NCBI GenBank assembly: GCA_023300545.1 | Contig: JALZVT010000050.1 | Location: forward strand, 1 to 62,955 | DNA from: Pseudomonadales bacterium | GTDB lineage: Bacteria > Pseudomonadota > Gammaproteobacteria > Pseudomonadales > Azotimanducaceae | DNA: 62,955 bases | Reading direction: 5' to 3' | Shown: in pieces, positions 35,561 through 43,250 of the stretch | Layout: every line of letters starts with the position of its first letter | Numbering within the stretch: the first letter of the stretch is position 1 | Position numbers and translations under genes: made by a program | The notes under the pieces: model-generated | Databases searched by the model: none | Seen by the model: the letters and a program-made list of their open reading frames with translations, nothing else | What the model was told of the DNA's origin: nothing

Positions 35561-35611
35561 GTGATATCCGTAATAGTTGGCGTCTGTGTGCTTGGAGGCG
35601 TACGACTCGAC

Positions 35612-36583
35612 TTACAGACGGAGCCGGAGGGCAGCACTTTCCGGATGAGGCTCTAGGTAAATCTGCCGAAGTGCGTAATCGCTCCCATGATGATGCAGGT
35701 GATGTCGCAACAGCGTCAAAGGAGCCAACAAGGGTTGCGAACCACTTCGATAGCTCTCAATCAGCCCTGCGAGTTCAGATCGATCAGCACTACTCAGGGC
35801 CTGCTTCACATAGCCTTGCAAGTGCGCCAGCACGTTGGCGTGCCCGCCCCGCGTAGCCGGTTTGCTTAGCCCGGCCATCAACTCGCAAAAATACGCCTGC
35901 CCACAGGCCAGTATCTGATCAGCACCACCCGACAAATTACTCAGCAGACGCCCCGCTGATATGGTGTGAGCGACGCTATGAGCCATCAATAAATATTTGT
36001 AACGAGCGTGAAACTCGATCAGTTGCGCCGCACTCGGGCCGGTTGAAATCAATAACTGCCAATGCGCATAAACAAAGACGCGTGTGACAAAATTTTCACG
36101 CAACACCGGGTCGAACAGTCGGCCGCTCTCCTCCATCGGCATCTCAGGCAACCGCTTCCGCAGGTGTTGTGCATAGACGCCGCTACCCGCTGCTGTGGGC
36201 ACATTGTTGTCGTCGTAGACTTTGACCCGAAACAGGCCGCACGACGGGGAGTTTTTCATAAACACGTAGGCTGAAACAGCACGCAACCCAGGAGCAACCC
36301 GTTCTGCTTCAGCTTGCAGAGCATCGGTAACATCACGCTGATTTGTCTGACCGACTGCGCGCGGCTCATCCACCAAGCCCACCAACCTGATTGGTGCTCT
36401 TGGGGTACCTAGACCGATTGCCATTTCCGGGCAATAACCGATGAATTCAAACAGCCCTGCCAGCTCTTCATGGGGTAGCGACGATTTCTTATGCCCACCG
36501 TCATAGCGAACAGGTGAACCCAAAAGACAATCGCTCACCGCTACCTGTAGTGGTGCTGCCGGGCGCTCCGGAATCTCAACCAT
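35612..36583 (-). CDS. DUF523 and DUF1722 domain protein (YbgA-like)
   Basis: A fusion of DUF523 (VAVSDCLLGSPVRYDGGHKKS, CPEMAIGLGTPRAPIRLV, and NSPSCGLFRVKVY with conserved cysteines) and C-terminal DUF1722 (FHARYKYLLMAHS). The function is unknown, but the gene is very often next to photolyase in proteobacteria, as here. I choose ATG 36583 (323 residues), which overlaps the preceding acyl-CoA dehydrogenase stop by 8 bases and starts just before the conserved domain; the open frame reaches 36670. Confidence 0.9.
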   Translation of the reverse strand: MVEIPERPAAPLQVAVSDCLLGSPVRYDGGHKKSSLPHEELAGLFEFIGYCPEMAIGLGTPRAPIRLVGLVDEPRAVGQTNQRDVTDALQAEAERVAPGLRAVSAYVFMKNSPSCGLFRVKVYDDNNVPTAAGSGVYAQHLRKRLPEMPMEESGRLFDPVLRENFVTRVFVYAHWQLLISTGPSAAQLIEFHARYKYLLMAHSVAHTISAGRLLSNLSGGADQILACGQAYFCELMAGLSKPATRGGHANVLAHLQGYVKQALSSADRSELAGLIESYRSGSQPLLAPLTLLRHHLHHHGSDYALRQIYLEPHPESAALRLRL

Positions 36584-37607
36584 GGCTTGTGATGTATGCC
36601 CAAAGGTCGTCCGCTGAACCAGCGCACACCTCATCACCCAACAACTCCGCCCAGTCTGACTCAGTGCCAAACTGGTCGCGCCACGACCACAGACGGCGAG
36701 TCAACTGATGCAATGAATACTCCATCGTGAAACCCATTGCTCCGTGCACCTGATGCGCAATTTCTGCCCCAATGCCAACTGCTGAACCCACTCGAACCTT
36801 GGCAACAGCCACGTCCGAGAGGCGCACATCAAGCCGCGAAATTTCCAGAGCAGAAGAGGTTCCGACCGCCGCACTCTGACTTGCAACTAACGAGTGAATT
36901 GCTGCGTCCGTCGCGCGCTGGGATGCCGCCACTTCTGATGCCAGAACGGCAAGCTGGTGCTGAATAGCCTGGAACTTGGAGATCGTACGACCAAATTGTT
37001 CGCGCTCTGAGCAATAGCCAATGGCCATGTTCAGACTGGCTTCAAGGCCACCACACATCTGGGCGGCGCGACCAAGGGCTGCAAGCGCATAAAGACCAGG
37101 TGCCGCGAACTGGGTATCGGCTGCCGCCTGCCAAGCCGCGCCAAGTTCGATCTGCGCAACCGGTTCGCCCAGCATGACCTCACAGGGAGCAGATTTAAGA
37201 CCTGCTAGCGACACCAAGCGCGCTTCACCCAGCGCCACATCCAAAGCGACCACTGCACTGAAGCGTTCGGGCCAGGCAATCTCGACCGTTGTCCCTTGCA
37301 ACACAGCAAAGGTGGTGTCAGAGGTAGGTTTGCCGAGTGCAAACTGCGCGATCAGCGACTCAAGCAATGGCAAAGGAGCGGCAAACCGGCCAGCGACACG
37401 CAGAAATTCAAACAGCTCGCCAAGACCCGTACCGCTTTCTTCTAGACCAATTTCTAGCAGTCCATTGTCGGCAAGTGTTGTCCACAGGCTTGCAGCCCAA
37501 ACTCCCTCTTGTGCGGCCTCGACAACGCTGTGACTACAGCCATCGGCAAATATTCGTGTTGCGGTATCAATAATCAGGTCGTTAGTAGAAAGGTCTGTAC
37601 TGCTCAC
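36576..37607 (-). CDS. Acyl-CoA dehydrogenase family protein (short subunit)
   Basis: A 343-residue FAD-dependent acyl-CoA dehydrogenase homologue. The N-terminal helical domain and the middle beta domain are shortened and poorly conserved; the C-terminal part has EREQFGRTISKFQAIQHQLA and QVHGAMGFTMEYSLHQLTRR. It lies 38 bases after a full-length dehydrogenase. Such long/short pairs form alpha2-beta2 enzymes acting on steroid or branched acyl-CoA side chains in actinobacteria and some proteobacteria; that function is inferred from architecture. It overlaps the DUF523 gene downstream. Confidence 0.88.
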   Translation of the reverse strand: MSSTDLSTNDLIIDTATRIFADGCSHSVVEAAQEGVWAASLWTTLADNGLLEIGLEESGTGLGELFEFLRVAGRFAAPLPLLESLIAQFALGKPTSDTTFAVLQGTTVEIAWPERFSAVVALDVALGEARLVSLAGLKSAPCEVMLGEPVAQIELGAAWQAAADTQFAAPGLYALAALGRAAQMCGGLEASLNMAIGYCSEREQFGRTISKFQAIQHQLAVLASEVAASQRATDAAIHSLVASQSAAVGTSSALEISRLDVRLSDVAVAKVRVGSAVGIGAEIAHQVHGAMGFTMEYSLHQLTRRLWSWRDQFGTESDWAELLGDEVCAGSADDLWAYITSHG

Positions 37608-37645
37608 TGGGGTCTCACTCCGATCTCAGTTAATTCTATATTTGC

Positions 37646-38818
37646 TTAGCGCAAGCCGAGTCCGCGAGCAATAACGCCACGCAGAATTTCCCGTGTACCA
37701 CCACGTAGAGTAAACGACGGCGACAATAGCAACGTGTCTTGTAGGGCGGCATTCAATTGCCCAGAACGACGCTGCAAGGGCAGCACTAAACGCGCTACTT
37801 CAGGGACTAGTTTTTCGTAGTTGTTACCCAGCTCTTTAACCAACGCCGCTTCTACGTTGGGGCTGTCACCCCGCTGCAACATACCCGCCACTGAAATCGA
37901 CATTCGACGCAAGGTAATGAGCTGCGCGACTAGACCTCCCAACTGAGCTTTTTGCTGCTGGGACACTTCACCGCGGGCAGCCTGTTCTTGCAACGACCTC
38001 GCTAGCTCAACGAGAATGCGGAACGCGGACAAAAAGCGTTCAGGACCACTGCGCTCGTAACCGAGTTCACTAGTGACCTGCGCCCAGCCGTTACCGGGCT
38101 CTCCAACCAGATCTTCCGCTGACACAAAATAGTCTGTGAACACCACCTCGTTGAAATCTTCATTGCCCGTCATGTTTCGAATCGGCCGTACTTCCACACC
38201 GTCTTTCTTCAAATCGACAATGAATTGACTTAGGCCTGCATGGCGATTTTTGGACGGTGCCTCGGTGCGAACAAGAGCCACCATGAAATGATTTCTATGG
38301 GCGTCTGTAGACCACAGCTTGGTGCCGTTGATAACCCATCCGCCCTCTACTTCGCTGGCAGTGGTACGGACGCTAGCTAGATCCGAGCCACTATTGGGCT
38401 CACTCATGCCGATCGAAAAGTAGGATTCGCCACGTGCAATGGCGGCGACGTGTTTCTCACGCTGAGCTTCGCTGCCATAACGCAACAACAAGGGGCCGCT
38501 CTGACGATCAGCGATCCAATGGGCGCTTACGGGCGCCCCAGCCGCTAACAGCTCCTCAGTCACCACATATCGCTCAAAAAAGGTACGCTCATGGCCACCA
38601 TAGGCTTTTGGCCAGGTCATCCCGATCCAACCCTGCGCTCCCAGTGCCTGAGAAAACTCCGGATCGTGGCCGGACGTAAAGTCAGAATTGCGCCTTCGGG
38701 ACGCCGGATATTCACTGCGCAAAAACTCACGCACCTGTGCGCGCAGTTCTTCGGTGGCTTCTGGCAGACCAATCTGCTGAAATTGCAACGGCTGGTTTTG
38801 CATCTGCGGGTTACTCAA
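37646..38818 (-). CDS. Acyl-CoA dehydrogenase
   Basis: A 390-residue flavoenzyme that introduces an alpha,beta double bond into an acyl-CoA. All three domains are present: GWIGMTWPKAYGGHERTFFE, SIGMSEPNSGSDLASVRTTA with WVINGTKLWSTDA, and the C-terminal RGGTREILRGVIARGLGLR. It starts at a TTG preceded by GAGGAG 9 bases away. Probably partners with the short dehydrogenase directly downstream. A 14-bp palindrome in its divergent promoter region may be the operator. The acyl substrate is not known. Confidence 0.93.
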   Translation of the reverse strand: MSNPQMQNQPLQFQQIGLPEATEELRAQVREFLRSEYPASRRRNSDFTSGHDPEFSQALGAQGWIGMTWPKAYGGHERTFFERYVVTEELLAAGAPVSAHWIADRQSGPLLLRYGSEAQREKHVAAIARGESYFSIGMSEPNSGSDLASVRTTASEVEGGWVINGTKLWSTDAHRNHFMVALVRTEAPSKNRHAGLSQFIVDLKKDGVEVRPIRNMTGNEDFNEVVFTDYFVSAEDLVGEPGNGWAQVTSELGYERSGPERFLSAFRILVELARSLQEQAARGEVSQQQKAQLGGLVAQLITLRRMSISVAGMLQRGDSPNVEAALVKELGNNYEKLVPEVARLVLPLQRRSGQLNAALQDTLLLSPSFTLRGGTREILRGVIARGLGLR

Positions 38819-38863
38819 CGCTTAACACTCCTCGTTTTGTTCGCTACGTAACGTCTGATCGCA

Positions 38864-38877
38864 CTTCCGGCCGGAAG
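38864..38877. promoter_or_regulatory. 14-bp perfect palindrome, candidate operator
   Basis: CTTCCGGCCGGAAG lies in the 100-base gap between the divergent acyl-CoA dehydrogenase and small-protein genes, 46 bases before the former's start. It is followed by GGAGG. The form fits a TetR-type operator, but no regulator gene adjoins. Confidence 0.4.
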
Positions 38878-38918
38878 GAGGTTTGCAAGCAACGAACTAA
38901 CCACTAAAGTAGCACTCA

Positions 38919-39317
38919 ATGAACGAACAAGATATTCGCCTAGACGCCATCTTTGACGAGATTCGCGAGCAAGCCTGCGTTGCTGACAACTTCCTCGACA
39001 GGGAGCGCTATCAGCTGCTTGTCTGCACCATCTGGTCGAATCTGGTCATGAATCCAGCCGAGGCTGGCATCGATGAATCGCAACTCGAGTCCATTCACGA
39101 CCTGATTCTAGCCGAGGTCAAAAGCGACCTCGGGGCAGAAGCTGACTTGGCCGGCTGCTTCAAATTTTTGACCACAAAGGCCGGCGAGGCCGCGATGCAG
39201 GCCAACAAGCTTACTGGCACCCATCGGGATCTACTGCTCTACTTCAGCTCAATGATCCTCGATCCAGAAGGCCACAAGCGCTGGTCAGACGATCTTAGAG
39301 AACAGCAGAAAGACTGA
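38919..39317 (+). CDS. Conserved-looking small protein, function unknown
   Basis: A 132-residue soluble, acidic, mostly helical protein with no signal peptide or membrane segment (starts MNEQDIRLDAIFDEIREQA; contains CTIWSNLVMNP and LLLYFSSMILDPEGHKRW). I do not recognise a family. Codon use is like its neighbours and the ORF is well separated from shadows, so I treat it as real. It diverges from the acyl-CoA dehydrogenase and overlaps the convergent YjbQ gene by 23 bases. Confidence 0.75.
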   Translation: MNEQDIRLDAIFDEIREQACVADNFLDRERYQLLVCTIWSNLVMNPAEAGIDESQLESIHDLILAEVKSDLGAEADLAGCFKFLTTKAGEAAMQANKLTGTHRDLLLYFSSMILDPEGHKRWSDDLREQQKD

Positions 39318-39708
39318 TCACCAGCTCTCGCTGATGAGGGGCGTGTCGATGCTCCCAAAGGTAGATCGCCTGCCAGATTCCCAACGCCATCTGGCCATCC
39401 ATCACCGGAATAGAAAGACTGGTTAGCGTCAGCGCCGCCTTGATATGCGCCGGCATATCGTCTGCTCCTTCGGCCGTATGTGTGTAAAGGCTGTCACTCT
39501 CGGGCACCAGTTCCGCAAAAAAGGTCGACAGGTCGGCCTGCACACTGGGATCTGCGTTCTCCTGAATCAACAAGCTAGCAGACGTGTGTCGCAAGAACAC
39601 TGTGACAAGACCCTCACGCATCCGATGCTCTGACACCACCTCACCTACTTTGTGCGTGATGTCGTAGAGCCCCTGCCCGCCCGTCTCTAAGCTCACAATG
39701 CTGTTCAT
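39295..39708 (-). CDS. yjbQ: YjbQ/UPF0047 family protein
   Basis: A 137-residue protein of the YjbQ (UPF0047) family, known for weak thiamine-phosphate synthase activity in some members; the physiological role is unclear. The hallmark residues are present: LRHTSASLLIQENADPSV, YTHTAEGADDMPAHIK and LGIWQAIYLWEHR. It is divergent from the large GGDEF/EAL gene with only 17 bases between starts, so their promoters must overlap the coding regions. Confidence 0.93.
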   Translation of the reverse strand: MNSIVSLETGGQGLYDITHKVGEVVSEHRMREGLVTVFLRHTSASLLIQENADPSVQADLSTFFAELVPESDSLYTHTAEGADDMPAHIKAALTLTSLSIPVMDGQMALGIWQAIYLWEHRHAPHQRELVISLSAVL

Positions 39709-39725
39709 ATCGAGCAGTTCCTCTA

Positions 39726-42700
39726 TTGGGACCGAAAAAGTTGTTGGATAAGTCTACCGCTAAGCGAACCGCTACGTTCGTGCCGATAACCGTGTCACTT
39801 GCGGGAATTGCGGCCGGCGTTCTGAGCCTGCTCTATGCACCCAGCGCGTGGTTTTCACTGGCCCCTTTTGTGCTGGCTATCTGGGTCTCACCTGCCCCCA
39901 GTCTAACAGCTGGCTTTGTAACACTCATTCTAATGGCCGCAGGTGCCTTATCGATCATGGGTCGGCTCCCCTCCGGCTTGCAAGAAAGCTTCGCCATCGG
40001 CACTGGCATGGCCTTATCCTGGATCAGTTCGCTACTTTTACGTGCAAAGAATAGCCACCCTACTCAGTCTTTGCACGGAATGCATAACATCGTCGAAAGC
40101 AGTCTCATCGGCATAATGTTAGTTGATAACCGCGGCACAGTCCTACATGCAAACGGTCGAATGCAGAAATTGCTTGGCATGCCAGACCTAGACGTTTCGA
40201 CCAACCTGTATCTAACCGAAGTACTCGACAGCAAGCCGCTGCTTGAATTTCTCGCCACCGACAAAACGGCTACCGACTTCGATCAAAAAATATTGCCCGT
40301 AAAGACACTGACGAACAAAAAAACACAACTACTTAACCTGTCTGCAAGAAAATTCAAAGACGGTAAAAAAGAATTCACCTTGGTCACAGCTGCTGCTTCA
40401 GAACGCCAGATGCAACGCCAACTGTCTACTCGACGAAAAATACAGGAGCTGCATGACACACTCAATCTAACAGATCAACTAATACTGCAGGTCAACGAAG
40501 ATGGCACCATTGACTGGGCCAACAGTCCGGCTCAATCACTGTTAGACGATGCGCTACAGAAACCAGATTCCGGGAAGCGGTTAACCGACGTACTACAAAC
40601 GAGTGGCGTACCCGGGTTCGAAGAAGCCCGTGAGCAGGCAACATTGTCAGAAAGCGGAGAATCAAACGCTCTTGAACTCTGTAGCCTTGGCAAACAAAAT
40701 AACGGTCCCAACCTTGCGCTACGTGGTCATCTACGCAAGCTGCCCGGCAGTAAAAAAATGGTACTGGCGGCTAGCGACACTAGAACCGAAGATATACTAA
40801 ACGACTCGCTCCGTCGCCAACAGGCATTGCATTATCAACTGATGCAGTCGTCCCCGACTGCATTGATTATTCTCGACGGCCTCACTTCCAAAATTCTTGA
40901 AGTGAATAGCACCGTCTATGAACAGCTCGGATTCTCGGCTGCACAGCTAACTGGCAAACACTTGCTGAATTGCGGCCTGTTCAGCAACTCATTCGAAGCC
41001 AGACGAGTTGCCGCCAGCCTGCTGGAAGGAACCGAAATAGTCGAAGGCGAGGCTTCGTTCTCAACGGCCGAGGAAGGCACTATTCGAGCCGAATATTCGC
41101 TACGTCGCGGTGAAGCCTACGGCCGACCATTGGCTTTTCTGTACACCCGCGACATCACCAAAAAGCACATCGCCGAGGTTGCCTTGCGTGAAAGCGAAGC
41201 AAAATTCTCGCAGATATTCAGCGAAAGTCCCGACGGGATCGCGATTCTAGATTTCGATACACTTGCTGTGCTGGACGTTAACAACCAATTCCTTGAAATC
41301 GCCGGCTACCAAGCGAGCGAGCTAAAGGGCCAATCCATTTCCATGCTAGCGGCTGACCCGGCAGACATCAAATCAGCAGTTAAGATGGTGCACGACAATG
41401 GTCGCGCAGAAAATCTCGAAGTCGATTTACTCGATAAAGAAGGCAGAGCCCAGCCGTCGCTCATTTCTATCACAACCGTAGAGCTGGAAGGCCAAACCGC
41501 TCTATTATGCATAGCTAAAGATATACGGGTTCAGCGCGAGACCGAAAACAAGCTACGCCGCTCAGAGCAGCGCTTCCGCGGCACCTTCGAGAATGCGCCC
41601 TTGGGCATGCTGCTAGCCGACACTACTGGTCGCATATTTGAAGCCAACCGATTCACGGCCGACCTGCTCGCCTACGAAGAAAAACTATTGCCGGGCATAC
41701 ATCTATCACGACTGTTGCCGGTCAAAGATCGCTCGCGCATGTTAGAAGTTCTTGAACAACTGATTGCCGGCGAAATTTCCAATTCGCATTCTGAGCGGCG
41801 ACTGGTTGCACTAAACGGTGTAGAAATCTGGGTCAATCTGCACGTTGTGCTGCAAAAAGGCGAAGACGGCAGCCCGCTGTATTTCATTATCCAAATGGCA
41901 GATATCACGGAGATGAAACGCGGCCAGGAGAAAATGGAGCGGCTGGCGTTCTACGACACCCTGACCGATCTTGCAAATCGCCGCCTGTTCAACGACCGGC
42001 TTCAGCAGGCGATCTCTCGAACCCAACGCAACAAAAAGGCCGCCGCACTGCTGTATCTAGATCTAGATCAGTTCAAGCGCGTCAACGACACTCTTGGTCA
42101 TGACGCTGGAGACGCTCTACTAAAGCATGTATCGCTGCGTCTCCAAAAATGTGTACGCAAGGAAGACACCGTCGCTCGCCCGGGTGGTGACGAATTCACC
42201 ATCATTCTGTGCGATATCAATTCCATCAGCGATGCAAGTCGCGTTGCCGAAAAAATTCTAGCCGAGCTACGAAAACCCATTGCAATAGCTGGCCAGCAAC
42301 TCGTCGTGACAACTTCTATTGGCATCACGATGGCACCACAAGACTCAAACGATGCGCAAACCTTGATGCGTAATGCCGACATGGCAATGTACAAAGCCAA
42401 AGATCGCGGTCGTAACAACTATCAATTTTTCCATGAGGCAATGAACAAAAATGCAAAGAACCGTTTGCAGATCGAAACTGAGTTGCGCGAAGCGCTAAAG
42501 CGTGACGAGTTCGAACTCTTCTACCAACCCAAGGTACGCCTTACTGATCAGCGCTTAACTGGAGTCGAGTGTCTGATTCGCTGGCGCCATCCGACACGCG
42601 GATTACTCCTTCCTAACGAATTCATCGAGATAGCCGAAGATACAGGCGTAATCGTTGATATGGGAAGCTGGGTAATTGAGGAAGCCTGCAAGGCGGCTCG

Positions 42701-43250
42701 CCAGTTACGTGCCGAGTACTCCGAGGCTTTCCAGATTGCTCTGAATATTTCACCACGTCAGTTTCGTGACCCCAACCTAATAACAACCATTCGACGCTGC
42801 CTGCGCGAAGCGCACCTACCACCAGAAGCGTTAGAGATCGAAATAACCGAAACCATGTTGATGCAAGACATCGAGGCAGCAACACAGACTGTTCAGCGCC
42901 TGCATGACATTGGCACTTCGCTGGCGATTGATGACTTTGGCACCGGGTATTCTTCGCTCAACTATCTAAAGAAGTTTCCTATCGACACGGTCAAGGTTGA
43001 TCGAAGTTTTGTTATGGACATCCCTCAAAGCGAAGACGATATGGCAATCACATCAGCCGTAATCGCTATGGCACATCAACTCAAAATGGGTGTTGTCGCT
43101 GAGGGTGTAGAAACGCAGGCTCAGCAAGACTTTCTGATCGCACAAAACTGTGATTCCGCACAGGGCTACCTGTTTGGTAAGCCGATGCCCATGCAGGAAA
43201 TTCGCGACGTGCTAGCTCGAGAGAGCATCAAAGCGACGCGTAACCAGTGA
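39726..43250 (+). CDS. Multi-PAS GGDEF-EAL membrane signalling protein
   Basis: An 1174-residue c-di-GMP enzyme. Two or three hydrophobic helices at about 20-100 anchor it. At least four PAS-like domains follow (clear at SSLIGIMLVDNRGTVLHAN, SSPTALIILDG, ESPDGIAILDFDT and NAPLGMLLADTTGRIFEAN). The GGDEF domain has an intact motif (ARPGGDEFTIIL, near residue 820). The EAL domain has VECLIRWRHP, ALNISPRQF, EIEITETML, AIDDFGTGYSS and KVDRSFV, so both activities may exist. The TTG start is the first possible one; TTGs at 39741 and 39744 are alternatives. Its end overlaps the convergent RND gene by 39 bases. Confidence 0.93.
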   Translation: MGPKKLLDKSTAKRTATFVPITVSLAGIAAGVLSLLYAPSAWFSLAPFVLAIWVSPAPSLTAGFVTLILMAAGALSIMGRLPSGLQESFAIGTGMALSWISSLLLRAKNSHPTQSLHGMHNIVESSLIGIMLVDNRGTVLHANGRMQKLLGMPDLDVSTNLYLTEVLDSKPLLEFLATDKTATDFDQKILPVKTLTNKKTQLLNLSARKFKDGKKEFTLVTAAASERQMQRQLSTRRKIQELHDTLNLTDQLILQVNEDGTIDWANSPAQSLLDDALQKPDSGKRLTDVLQTSGVPGFEEAREQATLSESGESNALELCSLGKQNNGPNLALRGHLRKLPGSKKMVLAASDTRTEDILNDSLRRQQALHYQLMQSSPTALIILDGLTSKILEVNSTVYEQLGFSAAQLTGKHLLNCGLFSNSFEARRVAASLLEGTEIVEGEASFSTAEEGTIRAEYSLRRGEAYGRPLAFLYTRDITKKHIAEVALRESEAKFSQIFSESPDGIAILDFDTLAVLDVNNQFLEIAGYQASELKGQSISMLAADPADIKSAVKMVHDNGRAENLEVDLLDKEGRAQPSLISITTVELEGQTALLCIAKDIRVQRETENKLRRSEQRFRGTFENAPLGMLLADTTGRIFEANRFTADLLAYEEKLLPGIHLSRLLPVKDRSRMLEVLEQLIAGEISNSHSERRLVALNGVEIWVNLHVVLQKGEDGSPLYFIIQMADITEMKRGQEKMERLAFYDTLTDLANRRLFNDRLQQAISRTQRNKKAAALLYLDLDQFKRVNDTLGHDAGDALLKHVSLRLQKCVRKEDTVARPGGDEFTIILCDINSISDASRVAEKILAELRKPIAIAGQQLVVTTSIGITMAPQDSNDAQTLMRNADMAMYKAKDRGRNNYQFFHEAMNKNAKNRLQIETELREALKRDEFELFYQPKVRLTDQRLTGVECLIRWRHPTRGLLLPNEFIEIAEDTGVIVDMGSWVIEEACKAARQLRAEYSEAFQIALNISPRQFRDPNLITTIRRCLREAHLPPEALEIEITETMLMQDIEAATQTVQRLHDIGTSLAIDDFGTGYSSLNYLKKFPIDTVKVDRSFVMDIPQSEDDMAITSAVIAMAHQLKMGVVAEGVETQAQQDFLIAQNCDSAQGYLFGKPMPMQEIRDVLARESIKATRNQ

